Assembly (NCBI GenBank): GCA_017522915.1
Contig: JAFWXX010000030.1
Span: 1-61,673 of the forward strand
From: Bacteroidaceae bacterium
GTDB taxonomy: Bacteria > Bacteroidota > Bacteroidia > Bacteroidales > Bacteroidaceae
Length of the DNA stretch: 61,673 nt
Direction of reading: 5' to 3'
Shown here: in pieces, positions 41,171 to 50,862 of the stretch
Numbering within the stretch: the first letter of the stretch is position 1
How the letters are laid out: each line of letters begins with the position of its first letter
Program-made: the position numbers and the translations under genes
Notes under the pieces: model-generated
What the model was told of the DNA's origin: nothing
What the model saw: the letters and a program-made list of their open reading frames with translations, nothing else
The model's database searches: none

Positions 41171-41779
41171 TCAGCTCAAAAAGAATCTGATAGACATCTG
41201 CAGTGCCTGGATTGCTTTGGTGTTGTGTCCGCCTTGCGGCATGATTATGTCTGCAAATTTCTTTGTGGGTTCTATGAACTCCCAGTGCATCTCCTTGACA
41301 ATGCGCTCGTAGCGTGATATTACAGTTTCCGGTGTACGTCCGCGTTCAATTACGTCACGGCGTATAAGCCTTATGAGACGGTCATCGGCATCGGCATCTA
41401 CAAAAATCTTCAGGTCCATGAGCTCGCGCAGTTCGGGGTTTACGAGTGCCATGATTCCTTCTATGATAATAACCTCCTTCGGCTCAATGTGAACGACTTC
41501 CGGCTGTCTGGTACAGGTTATGTACGAATATGTCGGCTGGTCAATGGCCTTTCCTTCCCTCAGCATGCCGATTTGCTTTACAAGCAGCTCCCAGTCGAAC
41601 GCATCGGGATGGTCGAAGTTGATGAACTGCCTCTCCTCGACAGGAACATGGCTGCTGTCCTTATAGTATGAATCCTGTGGAATGACTACGACAGACCCTT
41701 CGGGCAACGAATTCACAATCTCCTTGACGACGGTGGTTTTTCCCGAACCTGTACCGCCTGCAATGCCTATGATATACAT
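41171..41779 (-). CDS. udk: Uridine kinase
   Basis: A 202-residue P-loop kinase. Walker A is GIAGGTGSGKTTVVK (6-20). Also present are FDHPDAFDWELL, the lid region and RLIRRDVIERGRTPETVI. It phosphorylates uridine and cytidine in pyrimidine salvage. A TATCTTTG box lies at 41818-41825. The transglycosylase gene follows 1 base later. Confidence 0.95.
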   Translation of the reverse strand: MYIIGIAGGTGSGKTTVVKEIVNSLPEGSVVVIPQDSYYKDSSHVPVEERQFINFDHPDAFDWELLVKQIGMLREGKAIDQPTYSYITCTRQPEVVHIEPKEVIIIEGIMALVNPELRELMDLKIFVDADADDRLIRLIRRDVIERGRTPETVISRYERIVKEMHWEFIEPTKKFADIIMPQGGHNTKAIQALQMSIRFFLS

Positions 41780-41817
41780 CTTCTTTTGTGTTTGGGTTCA
41801 AGTAAAAGATATCAGAG

Positions 41818-41825
41818 CAAAGATA
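41818..41825 (-). promoter_or_regulatory. -7 box of the udk operon
   Basis: TATCTTTG on the minus strand, 39 bases before the udk ATG. Confidence 0.65.
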
Positions 41826-41928
41826 CTCTTTATTTTGAAAAAAAGTGCAGTTGTAATTGTGAATAAATCTTTATATCTGCAAATGCATAATTTTTCTGTT
41901 ATTGGATATGTATAATGAAAGAATTTAT

Positions 41929-41936
41929 TAAATTTG
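41929..41936 (+). promoter_or_regulatory. -7 box of fba
   Basis: TAAATTTG followed by CAGAG, 65 bases before the fba ATG. No clear -33 box. Confidence 0.55.
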
Positions 41937-42000
41937 CAGAGAATTACCGCAAGGTAAATGTTCGGATATTCATTTAATTACTTTTAAAGTATAAAAAACT

Positions 42001-42999
42001 ATGGTAAATTTTAAAGAACTCGGTCTTGTAAACACACGCGATATGTTTGCAAGAGCAATGAAAGGTGGCTATGCTATCCCTGCTTTCAACTTCAACAACA
42101 TGGAGCAGTTGCAGGCTATCATTATGGCTGCTGTAGAGACAAAGTCACCTGTTATCCTTCAGGTATCAAGCGGTGCCCGCAAGTATGCTAACCAGACACT
42201 TCTCCGTTACATGGCTGAGGGTGCTGTCGAGTATGCAAAGGAGCTCGGTTGCACAAATCCTGAGATTGTTCTTCACCTCGACCACGGCAACTCTTTCGAG
42301 TTGTGCAAGTCATGTATCGACATGGGCTTCTCATCAGTGATGATCGACGGTTCTCACCTCCCTTATGAGGAGAACGTAGCTCTTACAAAGAAGGTTGTTG
42401 AGTATGCACACCAGTATGACGTGACTGTTGAGGGTGAGCTCGGTATTCTTGCAGGTGTTGAGGATGACGTAGTTGCAGAGCACCACACATATACACGTCC
42501 TGAGGAGGTTGTTGACTTCGTTACAAAGACTGGTTGCGACAGCTTGGCTATCTCAATCGGTACTTCTCACGGTGCCAACAAGTTCAAGCCGGAGCAGTGC
42601 ACACGCAACGAGAAGGGTGTGCTTGTTCCTCCCCCATTGGCATTCGACGTTCTCGAAGGCTGTATGAAGGAGCTTCCTGGCTTCCCTATCGTTCTTCACG
42701 GTTCTTCTTCAGTTCCACAGGAAGAGGTTGAGACTATTAACAAGTACGGCGGTGCTTTGAAGGATGCTATCGGTATTCCAGAAGAGGAGCTCCGCAAGGC
42801 TGCATCTCTCGCAGTTTGCAAGATCAACATCGACAGCGACAGCCGTCTTGCCATGACAGCTGCCATTCGTGAGGTGTTTGCAACAAATCCTGCAGAATTC
42901 GACCCAAGAAAGTATCTTGGTCCTGCTCGTGAGAACATGAAGAAGCAGTACATCCACAAGATTGTGAATGTGCTTGGTTCTGATAACAAGCTCGCATAA
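42001..42999 (+). CDS. fba: Class II fructose-bisphosphate aldolase
   Basis: A 332-residue zinc aldolase. Zinc and catalytic motifs are LHLDHGNSFE (about 97-106), VEGELGILAG and ISIGTSHGANKF, and then FPIVLHGSSSVP. It splits fructose 1,6-bisphosphate in glycolysis. Codon use is strongly biased, as expected for a highly expressed gene. It is monocistronic, with a terminator at 43130-43163. Confidence 0.96.
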   Translation: MVNFKELGLVNTRDMFARAMKGGYAIPAFNFNNMEQLQAIIMAAVETKSPVILQVSSGARKYANQTLLRYMAEGAVEYAKELGCTNPEIVLHLDHGNSFELCKSCIDMGFSSVMIDGSHLPYEENVALTKKVVEYAHQYDVTVEGELGILAGVEDDVVAEHHTYTRPEEVVDFVTKTGCDSLAISIGTSHGANKFKPEQCTRNEKGVLVPPPLAFDVLEGCMKELPGFPIVLHGSSSVPQEEVETINKYGGALKDAIGIPEEELRKAASLAVCKINIDSDSRLAMTAAIREVFATNPAEFDPRKYLGPARENMKKQYIHKIVNVLGSDNKLA

Positions 43000-43129
43000 T
43001 TTGTTTTTTTAAAAGGCATCTGCAGCGTTACGCTCAATTTTGTAAACAGTTTTTAGGCTACTGAACTCCTGTTTCCAAAATCTTCGCAAGCCTTGCATTG
43101 CACTTTTAGAACTGACGGATTAATAGCTC

Positions 43130-43163
43130 AACAGGGGTGACATTTTGTAGTCACCCCTTGTTT
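43130..43163 (+). terminator. Terminator of fba
   Basis: AACAGGGGTGAC pairs with GTCACCCCTTGTT around 8 nt, followed by TT. It ends just before the queA promoter. Confidence 0.8.
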
Positions 43164-43189
43164 TATGCCGGTATTTCGGCTGTTTGTAT

Positions 43190-43197
43190 TATCTTTG
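43190..43197 (+). promoter_or_regulatory. -7 box of queA
   Basis: TATCTTTG with TTTTATG about 20 bases upstream. It excludes the in-frame start at 43184. Confidence 0.7.
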
Positions 43198-43231
43198 CAT
43201 GGCATTGGCTATGGTGCAATGCAATTTGTGT

Positions 43232-44449
43232 ATGAAGAGAAACATTCAGGAAATAGCTATTGCGGAGTACGATTATCCGCTGCCCGATGAGAGGATTGCA
43301 AAATATCCTCTTGCAGAGCGTGATACGTCAAAACTGTTGCTTTACAGGGGTGGCGTGATTGACGAGGATACCTTTGCTGCTTTGCCGAAGTATATTCCGC
43401 AAGGTTCGCTCATGGTCTTCAACAATACGAAGGTTATCCAGGCCCGCTTGCGCTTCCGCAAGGAGACCGGAGCTACAATAGAAGTGTTCTGCCTTGAACC
43501 GGAGAGGCCATGTGATTATCAGCAGATATTCCTGGAAACGGAAGAGTGTGTGTGGCAATGCCTTGTCGGCAATTCCAACCGTTGGAAGAGTGGAGTGCTG
43601 TCGCAAGCAATAGAGGTTGCCGGAAAGAAGGTGACTCTCTCTGTTGAGCGTATAGGAGGTGCTGCAGCAGTGAACCATATCCGTTTCTTCTGGGACGGCG
43701 GCTGTTCGTTTGCCGAACTTCTTGAGGCTGCGGGCGAGTTGCCGATACCGCCATATCTGAATCGCCGTACTGAAGAGAGCGATACCCGTACCTACCAGAC
43801 CGTATATTCAAAAGTGAAAGGCTCTGTTGCGGCTCCTACAGCAGGACTGCATTTTACACCTGCGGTGCTGGAGGCCCTTGCAGGTGCCGGAGTTGATTGC
43901 GACGAAGTTACATTGCATGTCGGTGCCGGTACGTTCAAGCCTGTGAAGAGTGAACTGATTGCCGACCATGAGATGCACGAAGAGTATATAGAGGTTCGCA
44001 GGGAATTGTTGGAAAAACTTATAGCGGCAGGAGGTTCTGCTGTTGCTGTCGGAACAACCTCTGTCCGTACACTGGAGAGTCTCTATTTTCTTGGCGAGCT
44101 CGTAAACGAGAATCCTGGAATTACAGAAGATGAGTTGCGCGTGAGTCAGTGGATACCTTATGACAGGGAACATTCCATTGATGTAGTTGATGCGTTGCGC
44201 TCGCTTGTTGCATGGATGGAGAGGAATAATCTTCATAGAGTCCATTCGCACACTCAGATAATGATAGCTCCGGGTTACACCTTCCGCATTGTCAAGGCTA
44301 TCGTAACAAACTTCCATCAGCCGAAGAGCACTCTTCTTCTGCTTGTGTCGGCCTTTGTCAGCGGAAATTGGCGAAAGATATATGACTATGCACTCGCCAA
44401 CGGTTTCCGATTCTTGAGCTATGGAGACAGTTCATTGCTTATTCCTTAA
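43232..44449 (+). CDS. queA: S-adenosylmethionine:tRNA ribosyltransferase-isomerase
   Basis: A 405-residue QueA enzyme. It transfers and isomerises ribose from SAM to make epoxyqueuosine in tRNA. Motifs are YPLAERDTSKLLLY, FNNTKVIQARL, GSVAAPTAGLHFTP, LHVGAGTFKPV and YTFRIVKAIVTNFHQPKSTL. ATG 43232 (MKRNIQEIAI) is chosen because earlier in-frame starts lie at the promoter or at the transcript edge. The LRR protein gene begins 14 bases later. Confidence 0.95.
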   Translation: MKRNIQEIAIAEYDYPLPDERIAKYPLAERDTSKLLLYRGGVIDEDTFAALPKYIPQGSLMVFNNTKVIQARLRFRKETGATIEVFCLEPERPCDYQQIFLETEECVWQCLVGNSNRWKSGVLSQAIEVAGKKVTLSVERIGGAAAVNHIRFFWDGGCSFAELLEAAGELPIPPYLNRRTEESDTRTYQTVYSKVKGSVAAPTAGLHFTPAVLEALAGAGVDCDEVTLHVGAGTFKPVKSELIADHEMHEEYIEVRRELLEKLIAAGGSAVAVGTTSVRTLESLYFLGELVNENPGITEDELRVSQWIPYDREHSIDVVDALRSLVAWMERNNLHRVHSHTQIMIAPGYTFRIVKAIVTNFHQPKSTLLLLVSAFVSGNWRKIYDYALANGFRFLSYGDSSLLIP

Positions 44450-44463
44450 CAGATACTCTGTAT

Positions 44464-45501
44464 ATGATTGCGAATATTGGAAAACTTACATACCTGCTCG
44501 ACGATGCCAAGTCTTCGGCTACGGTTACAAGGGCTCTTGTCCCGTACTCAGGCGATATTGATATACCGGCTGAGGTTGTGAGCGCAGGCAGGAGATATGC
44601 CGTAACTGATATACTCGATGAGGCTTTCAAGGATTGTACGGCATTGCGCTCTGTTGTAATGGGAGAGAATATTGACAGTATAGGCATCTCTTCTTTCGAG
44701 GGGTGTGCGATGTTGTCAAGAGTCGTCTTCAATGAATCGCTTCATGTCATAGGCATGCAGGCCTTCAAAGGATGTACGTCGCTTGTCGAGGTTGTTCTGC
44801 CAACAAAAGTGCTTGTCATAGGCAAGGCTGCATTCATGGGGTGCAGTTCGCTTGAGTATGCATATTTTCCCGATAATCTTATAAATATTGAGCCTTCGCT
44901 ATTCGACGGCTGCAGCTCTCTGGTGCGTGTCTCTGTTGGCAGCATGGTAGAGAGCGTCGGAGAATATGCTTTCTGCGGCTGCTCGTCACTGAGCGGGATT
45001 GAACTTCCTCAAGGAGTGCTCTCTATCGAAGGATGGGCTTTCCGTGACTGCTCTTCACTTGAAAGGATAGGCCTCCCGTCATCATTGGCTGCAATAAAGA
45101 AGGGTGCTTTCTGGGGCTGTTCATCTTTGGAAACTTTTTCTCTTCCGGCAGGCGTGAATATGCTTGACCAAGGTGTTCTGGCCAATTGTACTTCGTTAAG
45201 GAGTGTGGCTCTTCACGACGGTGTACTCAGCATAGGATATGGCTCGTTCTATAACTGCAGTTCAATAGAGGAGATTGAGTTGCCGTCTGCTGTCGTCAGT
45301 GTCGGTGAACAGGCATTCCGCAGCTGCAAGTCGTTGAAACGACTGTGTGTGATGTGTGATGCAGCTCCTATGTGTTCGGGCGATATTGCCGATGCCGATG
45401 TCTATTCACGTACGCTCCTTATTGTTCCTCAAGGCCGGGTAGGCGAGTATGGCTTTGCCCGTGTATGGGAGAAATTCGGTAATGTAGAGGAGCTGGCATA
45501 A
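44464..45501 (+). CDS. BspA-type leucine-rich repeat protein, no signal peptide
   Basis: A 345-residue protein made of about ten LRR_5-type repeats of about 23 residues. Each has the pattern AFxGCSSLxxxxLPxxVxxIG (for example AFKGCTSLVEVVLP and AFWGCSSLETFSLP). Most BspA proteins are secreted with a C-terminal sorting domain. This one starts MIANIGKLTYLL with no signal and lacks a sorting domain, so it is probably cytoplasmic. It may share a transcript with queA. The binding partner is unknown. Confidence 0.85.
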   Translation: MIANIGKLTYLLDDAKSSATVTRALVPYSGDIDIPAEVVSAGRRYAVTDILDEAFKDCTALRSVVMGENIDSIGISSFEGCAMLSRVVFNESLHVIGMQAFKGCTSLVEVVLPTKVLVIGKAAFMGCSSLEYAYFPDNLINIEPSLFDGCSSLVRVSVGSMVESVGEYAFCGCSSLSGIELPQGVLSIEGWAFRDCSSLERIGLPSSLAAIKKGAFWGCSSLETFSLPAGVNMLDQGVLANCTSLRSVALHDGVLSIGYGSFYNCSSIEEIELPSAVVSVGEQAFRSCKSLKRLCVMCDAAPMCSGDIADADVYSRTLLIVPQGRVGEYGFARVWEKFGNVEELA

Positions 45502-45558
45502 AGGAACCGGCATAAACAAATTTCAAGCCGGGTTGTTGTTCTGTTATAGTGAAACGGA

Positions 45559-45888
45559 ATGATAACCCGCTTGTTTTATATATTTCTCATTGCTTTTCTT
45601 CTCTCTTGCAATGGCGGAGATTATTTGGATGAGTCCGGCAATTCTATTGAAGATATGCCGCTCTTGCGGGGCGTTGAATTGTCGGGTGAAGGAACCGGGC
45701 TGCCTCATATCCGTTATAACATAGGTGAAACGGATAACGATTCCATTGTTGAACTGATGTTTCTCTATGTCGAAGAGCACAATGGCGGCATAATATGGGA
45801 GGAGGGTGCTGTCAGAATTCCTCAAGCAACTTTGTTAAGATATAATGGCATGCCCCTTGTCCGTAATGGCTCTGAACATGGATATTAG
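45559..45888 (+). CDS. Small hypothetical lipoprotein
   Basis: A 109-residue protein with a lipoprotein signal (LIAFLLSCNGGD, Cys17). The rest is soluble and acidic and shows no family I recognise. It lies alone 57 bases after the LRR gene, before a TATCTTCG promoter at 45966. Confidence 0.65.
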   Translation: MITRLFYIFLIAFLLSCNGGDYLDESGNSIEDMPLLRGVELSGEGTGLPHIRYNIGETDNDSIVELMFLYVEEHNGGIIWEEGAVRIPQATLLRYNGMPLVRNGSEHGY

Positions 45889-45965
45889 CCTCTTTTGAGC
45901 TTTGCACATCTTATATAGGTTCTGTTTTTCTGCCTTAAGATATATGCCGGTATTGCTTTTTTCAT

Positions 45966-45973
45966 TATCTTCG
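45966..45973 (+). promoter_or_regulatory. -7 box variant before the DUF2027-Smr gene
   Basis: TATCTTCG, 24 bases before the ATG at 45998. Confidence 0.5.
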
Positions 45974-45997
45974 CAATAACGATAAAAAGATGATAAT

Positions 45998-47083
45998 ATG
46001 AAGATTGGTGATAAGGTGCGGTTTATCTATGAGAGCGGTGGCGGTGTCGTTACAGGATTCCGTGGGAAGGATATTGTGCTGGTAGAGGACAAAAACGGTT
46101 TTGAGATTCCCATGCAGGTCCGTGAGTGCGTAGTGGTTGATACCAATGAATACAACTTTGTGAAGAAGAGTGTTGCTCCAAAAGAACCTGAACATAAGAG
46201 GCCTGTTGTGCGGCAGCCGTTGAGGAACCCAATAGAAGATGAGGAACCGGAGCCTGTTGTTACATACCGCCCGGCTGAACGTCCCGAAGGGGAGAGGCTG
46301 AACATCATGCTTGCCTACCTGCCGATGGATGAGAAGTCTCTTGGAAACTCGAATTTTGAGGCTTACCTTATAAACGACAGCAACTACTGGCTATATTTTA
46401 CATATCTTTCGGCGCAGGGCCGCAGTTGGGCGGTGCGTGCGAACGGTATTCTGGAGCCTAATTCCAAGATGTTCCTTGAAGAGTTCGGGCGTGATGAACT
46501 GAACGACATCGAACATGTATGCGTGCAGCTGTTGCCGTTCAAGGAGAAGAAACCCTTTGCCCTTAAGCCGGCAATGAATATAGAACGCCGTATAGATACT
46601 GTCAAGTTCTACAAGCTGCATCTTTTCCGTGAGAACCCGTTCTTTGACGAAGGTGCTTTGATATACGACCTTGTTGTCGATGACAAGCCTACAAAGGAGA
46701 TATTCACCGACGCCGAGGAGATAACCAGGATTATTCTTGAGAAGAAGAAAGGCGACGAAGGACAGAAGAAGACTCCTCAGCCTAAGCTTACCAAAGGAAC
46801 TGATATTCTCGAAGTCGATCTTCATATAAATGAACTGCTTGAGACTACAGCCGGCATGAACAGCTTCGATATCCTTAACTATCAGCTCGACGTGGTGCGC
46901 AAGACTATCGACGAGAACCTGAAGTACAAAGGAAAGAAGATTGTCTTTATACATGGCAAAGGCGAAGGGGTGCTGCGTAATGCCATTTCTCAGGAGTTGC
47001 GCCGCAAATACCCCAGATGTCTTTCACAGGATGCATCGTTCCAGAAGTACGGATTCGGTGCCACAATGGTAATAATCAAATAA
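45998..47083 (+). CDS. DUF2027 and Smr domain protein
   Basis: A 361-residue protein. It begins with a short SH3-like strand set (IGDKVRFIYESGGGVVTGFR). A Pro/Glu-rich linker (about 60-90) leads into a DUF2027 beta-domain (about 95-225). The C-terminal Smr domain (about 270-361) has LEVDLHINEL and the FIHGKGEGVLRNA motif. Smr domains act as endonucleases on mRNA or DNA, also in ribosome rescue. The DUF2027 role is unknown. pepT follows 15 bases later. Confidence 0.88.
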   Translation: MKIGDKVRFIYESGGGVVTGFRGKDIVLVEDKNGFEIPMQVRECVVVDTNEYNFVKKSVAPKEPEHKRPVVRQPLRNPIEDEEPEPVVTYRPAERPEGERLNIMLAYLPMDEKSLGNSNFEAYLINDSNYWLYFTYLSAQGRSWAVRANGILEPNSKMFLEEFGRDELNDIEHVCVQLLPFKEKKPFALKPAMNIERRIDTVKFYKLHLFRENPFFDEGALIYDLVVDDKPTKEIFTDAEEITRIILEKKKGDEGQKKTPQPKLTKGTDILEVDLHINELLETTAGMNSFDILNYQLDVVRKTIDENLKYKGKKIVFIHGKGEGVLRNAISQELRRKYPRCLSQDASFQKYGFGATMVIIK

Positions 47084-47098
47084 TAAAACAATACAGTT

Positions 47099-48340
47099 AT
47101 GAGCGAAATCAGAGAAAAGATGCTTGAACGCTTCTTGAAATATGTGACATTCGATACAGAGTCTTGCGACGATGCAACAACGGTTCCTACAACCGAAGGG
47201 CAGTTCGTTTTCGCACGTTTCCTTGAGAACGAACTCAAGGCTATGGGCCTTAGTGACGTAGTGCTTGACGAGAAGGGCTACCTCTATGCCACATTGCCAT
47301 CTAACAGCAGCAAGGATATGCCTGTAATAGGTTTCATATCACACCTTGACACAAGCCCCGATATGAGCGGCAAGGATGTCAAGCCACGTATCGTTGAGAA
47401 CTATGCAGGCGGTGACATTGTGCTTGATGCAGCCGAGAATATAGTGCTTAAGGTTTCTGATTTTCCAGAAGTTGAGAGCTATAAAGGGCTCGACCTTATT
47501 GTAACGGACGGACACACTCTTCTGGGTGCCGACGACAAGGCCGGTATTGCAGAGATTGTTTCGGCTATAGCCTATCTTCAGGCGCATCCCGAAATCGAGC
47601 ATGGCAAGATACGTATAGCATTTAACCCGGACGAAGAGATTGGCCGTGGAGCACATAACTTCAATGTTCCTCTTTTCGGCTGTGAATGGGCTTACACTGT
47701 AGATGGCGGCAGTGAAGGAGAACTGGAATTCGAGAACTTCAATGCAGGAGCTGCAACATTCTCTATCCAAGGCCGCAATGTCCATCCCGGTTATGCAAAG
47801 GACAAGATGCTTAATGCACTGCGTGTTGCAACAGATATAGTGACTTCAATCCCCGCGGCTGAGTCACCCGAATGCACTTGCGGCTATGAGGGCTTCTATC
47901 ACCTTATGGGTATAAACGGTGGTGTTGACCATGCTTCGGTCTCGTACATAATACGTGACCATAGCGGAGATGTATTTGCAAAGCGCATGGCGTTCATGAA
48001 GGAGGTTGAGGCTCAAATGAATGCAAAATACGGTGAGGGAACAGTAGTGTTGGAACTCAAGGAGCAGTACCGCAATATGCGTGAGCAGGTAGAGCCCAAG
48101 ATGCATATCATTGAGCTTGCAAAGAGCGCGATGGAAAAGGCCGGTGTTGTTCCTCAGGTGAAGCCTATACGTGGCGGTACCGACGGTGCCCAGCTTTCGT
48201 TCATGGGCTTGCCTTGTCCTAATCTTTTTGCAGGCGGAATAAACTTCCATAGCCGTTATGAGTTCGTTCCCGTACAGGTTATGGAGAAGGCTGTGATGAC
48301 TATTGTGAATATAGCAGCCGGTGTAAAGGATCTGGCTTAA
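47099..48340 (+). CDS. pepT: Peptidase T (tripeptide aminopeptidase)
   Basis: A 413-residue M20B zinc peptidase of usual length. Metal and catalytic residues are in [11 protein letters not shown] (about 81-91), [29 protein letters not shown] and FHSRYEFVP. It removes the N-terminal residue of tripeptides. It is likely co-transcribed with the DUF2027-Smr gene. A strong terminator follows at 48365-48407. Confidence 0.95.
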   Translation: MSEIREKMLERFLKYVTFDTESCDDATTVPTTEGQFVFARFLENELKAMGLSDVVLDEKGYLYATLPSNSSKDMPVIGFISHLDTSPDMSGKDVKPRIVENYAGGDIVLDAAENIVLKVSDFPEVESYKGLDLIVTDGHTLLGADDKAGIAEIVSAIAYLQAHPEIEHGKIRIAFNPDEEIGRGAHNFNVPLFGCEWAYTVDGGSEGELEFENFNAGAATFSIQGRNVHPGYAKDKMLNALRVATDIVTSIPAAESPECTCGYEGFYHLMGINGGVDHASVSYIIRDHSGDVFAKRMAFMKEVEAQMNAKYGEGTVVLELKEQYRNMREQVEPKMHIIELAKSAMEKAGVVPQVKPIRGGTDGAQLSFMGLPCPNLFAGGINFHSRYEFVPVQVMEKAVMTIVNIAAGVKDLA

Positions 48341-48364
48341 TACAGAACGAGTACATATATATAT

Positions 48365-48407
48365 AAAAGCAGGAGAAGCTTCAAATTGTGAAGCTTCTCC
48401 TGCTTTT
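48365..48407. terminator. Bidirectional terminator
   Basis: A perfect 19-bp stem (AAAAGCAGGAGAAGCTTCA and its complement) with a 5-nt loop, between convergent pepT and purN. Confidence 0.93.
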
Positions 48408-48419
48408 GTATCTTGTATA

Positions 48420-48992
48420 TCAGTCAAGAGTGTGCATTATCTCTTCAATTACATGCGGGAAGTGCTCATACTCCAATGCATGTACCTTCGCTGCGACATC
48501 GTCCGGAGTATCTGACGGCAACACGGGGCACTTTGCCTGGAAGAATGTTGTCCCCTTGTCGTACTGCTCGTCAATAAGATGAATGGTTATTCCGCTCTCA
48601 CTGTCTCCGCACTCAACTACAGCCTTGTGTACACGGTCGCCGTACATTCCTTTTCCTCCATGTTTCGGGAGCAGGGCAGGGTGTATATTGACAATCTTTC
48701 CGGGATATGCCTGAATCAGCTTTTGAGGTACTAGCAACAAGAACCCTGCAAGTACTACGAAGTCGATGTTGCGTTCCTTTAGCATTGCAATAATGCTGTC
48801 GGCTTCCATGAACTGCTGTTTTGTTACAACTGCAGCTTCAATACCGAGCTTCTTGGCGCGCTCAAGCACGTATGCTTCGGGGTTGTTGGCTATGATGAAC
48901 GAAACTCTGGCGTAGTCGCTCTCTTCGAAATACTTGGCAATATTCTCGGCATTAGAGCCGCTGCCCGATGCAAGAATGGCAATGTTTTTCAT
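48420..48992 (-). CDS. purN: Phosphoribosylglycinamide formyltransferase
   Basis: A 190-residue enzyme. GSGSNAENIAKYF (about 9-21), the formyl-folate region NIHPALLPKHGGKGMYG with catalytic His, and SGITIHLIDEQYDKG mark it as PurN. It formylates GAR in purine synthesis. The start at 48992 (MKNIAILAS) is standard. It lies 22 bases after the LytTR gene, in the same direction. Confidence 0.95.
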   Translation of the reverse strand: MKNIAILASGSGSNAENIAKYFEESDYARVSFIIANNPEAYVLERAKKLGIEAAVVTKQQFMEADSIIAMLKERNIDFVVLAGFLLLVPQKLIQAYPGKIVNIHPALLPKHGGKGMYGDRVHKAVVECGDSESGITIHLIDEQYDKGTTFFQAKCPVLPSDTPDDVAAKVHALEYEHFPHVIEEIMHTLD

Positions 48993-49014
48993 CTCCTGAA
49001 TGCTGTTAGTGTTT

Positions 49015-49899
49015 TTACGAAATAGGTACAAGGCGGCGCAGAACCTTTTCACCGTATGTCTTTGAGATTGGAATCTCCTTTATGTTAGGCACTCCCAACT
49101 CAAGGAACAGGTTCTCCTTTTCACGGCGCATGACCTTTACAAGGTCGAGGTTAACCATATAAGAACGGTGGCAACGCACAATATTAGTGTCGGCAAGCTG
49201 CTCGCTTATCTCCTTCATCGTTATTCGCATCAGCTGCTTCTTCAGCATCTCGTTCTTCTGGTACCAGATGCATATATAGTTGTCGGCCGATTCAATGTAC
49301 AGAAGGTTCTCCTTTGCAACGGAGAGCTGGAGTACGCCTCTTGAATCGCGTATCGATATGAGGTTGCTCGACTTGAATCCGATATTCTCTCCCATAAGTT
49401 CCTTAAGCTTTGCCGAGCGGTCCTGATATGAGAAGTACATGATACATATGAGGTACGGGATGAAGAGAATCTTTATTGTATTTTCAATAGCCGTAACAAA
49501 AATTTCTAATGGGTCATTGGTAGGCAAGCTGAGGTTGTTACGCACAATAAGTGCAAGTATTGTGAATGCTCCTGAAAGCAGCAGAACCTCGGCGAAGACC
49601 CAAAAGATATACCTCAGTATGGTTATGTTATGGTCGGGCCTTTTTGAGCGCAGGTACATAATCACTCGGCTCAATGCCACCACGGCCATCCCAATCAGCA
49701 CAAGCAGTGACGACCATGCAAAATACTGAGTCTCGGTAATGCTTGTGCCTTTTATCCACGCCTTTGAATCAAAGGGGTTAAAGATGTTTATAAAGGCAAT
49801 CGCGAAAAGCGAAACGAAAAGAACCATTGATATCTGGTTTCTCTTTTCGAGCATGTATTTCGGGACCTTATTGTATATTTTCGATGTATATTCTATCAT
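49015..49899 (-). CDS. Membrane-bound LytTR DNA-binding regulator
   Basis: A 294-residue protein. Four membrane segments lie near 23-42, 58-78, 93-117 and 128-152. A short helix leads to a LytTR domain (about 190-294), with YIESADNYICIWY, RCHRSYMVNLDLV and IPISKTYGEKV. It has no receiver domain, so it probably responds directly to a membrane signal. ATG 49899 follows a TAATTTTG box at 49947-49954; an earlier in-frame ATG at 49959 lies upstream of that box. purN may be co-transcribed. Its targets are unknown. Confidence 0.88.
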   Translation of the reverse strand: MIEYTSKIYNKVPKYMLEKRNQISMVLFVSLFAIAFINIFNPFDSKAWIKGTSITETQYFAWSSLLVLIGMAVVALSRVIMYLRSKRPDHNITILRYIFWVFAEVLLLSGAFTILALIVRNNLSLPTNDPLEIFVTAIENTIKILFIPYLICIMYFSYQDRSAKLKELMGENIGFKSSNLISIRDSRGVLQLSVAKENLLYIESADNYICIWYQKNEMLKKQLMRITMKEISEQLADTNIVRCHRSYMVNLDLVKVMRREKENLFLELGVPNIKEIPISKTYGEKVLRRLVPIS

Positions 49900-49946
49900 A
49901 GATGCAAGTTTATTCAGCCATACTCCTATGGCTATCGTCTTTATTG

Positions 49947-49954
49947 CAAAATTA
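49947..49954 (-). promoter_or_regulatory. -7 box of the LytTR gene
   Basis: TAATTTTG on the minus strand, about 48 bases before the ATG. Confidence 0.6.
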
Positions 49955-50103
49955 GTCAAATTTTTAATATACCCGAAGCAGTGTTTGCACTACTTTGCAT
50001 TTTTTTGCTTTATTATACCAAAAAATAGGGCTTTTGAGGAGAAGATGTGCTGTTGTTTTGCTATTTACTGTATAAGTAATCCTCTTTTTTGAAAAAATAT
50101 CCC

Positions 50104-50111
50104 TATTTTTG
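50104..50111 (+). promoter_or_regulatory. -7 box of ftsE
   Basis: TATTTTTG followed by CG, 28 bases before the ftsE ATG. Confidence 0.55.
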
Positions 50112-50138
50112 CGTATCATAAGTGTAAAAGGCACAAAC

Positions 50139-50843
50139 ATGTCAATAATAAAGTTTACCGACGTAAATGTCGATATCGATTCGAAAAGGATTCTTGAGAA
50201 TGTGAACTTGTCTCTTGAGATGGGTGAGTTTGCATATATCATAGGTGCGGTAGGTTCCGGAAAGTCAACGCTGCTAAAGACTATATACGGTGAGGTTGAT
50301 ATAACTAAGGGCAGCTTGCTTGTATTCGGTGAATATGAAATGGCCGGTATAAAGAGCAAGAGACTGCAGTCGTTGCGTAAGAATATAGGCATTGTATTCC
50401 AGGATTTCCAGCTGCTGACCGACCGTAACGTGCACGATAACCTGGATTTCGTTCTGCGTAGTACAGGCTGGAGCGAGCATACCGAGCGTGAGGCGCGTAT
50501 AAAGCGTGTCCTCGAACTTGTCGGGCTGCCTCAAAAGGGGTACAAGTACCCTCACGAGCTTTCCGGTGGCGAACAGCAGCGTATTGTAATTGCACGTGCC
50601 ATTCTCAACAGCCCGGCACTCCTGCTTGCCGATGAGCCTACCGGCAACCTCGACCATGAGACCGGTGACTATATAATGGCCTTGCTGCACCGTATATGTC
50701 GTGAGGAGAAAATGGCAGTTCTAATGATTACCCACAACGAACAATGGCTGAAGGAATACCCAGGAACGGCGTATCGCTGTAAGGACAAGCATATGACTCT
50801 TATTGCAGAAGAGGCAGGTCCGGAGAATAGCTATGTAGTATAA
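50139..50843 (+). CDS. ftsE: FtsE-like ABC transporter ATPase
   Basis: A 234-residue ATPase. Walker A is [12 protein letters not shown] (about 36-47), the Q-loop is VFQDFQLL, the signature is LSGGEQQR and Walker B is [12 protein letters not shown]. This is the FtsE/LolD/MacB class. With FtsX it controls cell-wall hydrolysis at division. No ftsX is adjacent; a LolC/E-type permease lies at 53473. FtsE is therefore likely, but LolD cannot be excluded. lysC starts 20 bases later. Confidence 0.88.
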   Translation: MSIIKFTDVNVDIDSKRILENVNLSLEMGEFAYIIGAVGSGKSTLLKTIYGEVDITKGSLLVFGEYEMAGIKSKRLQSLRKNIGIVFQDFQLLTDRNVHDNLDFVLRSTGWSEHTEREARIKRVLELVGLPQKGYKYPHELSGGEQQRIVIARAILNSPALLLADEPTGNLDHETGDYIMALLHRICREEKMAVLMITHNEQWLKEYPGTAYRCKDKHMTLIAEEAGPENSYVV

Positions 50844-50862
50844 TCAAAATAAATATATATAT

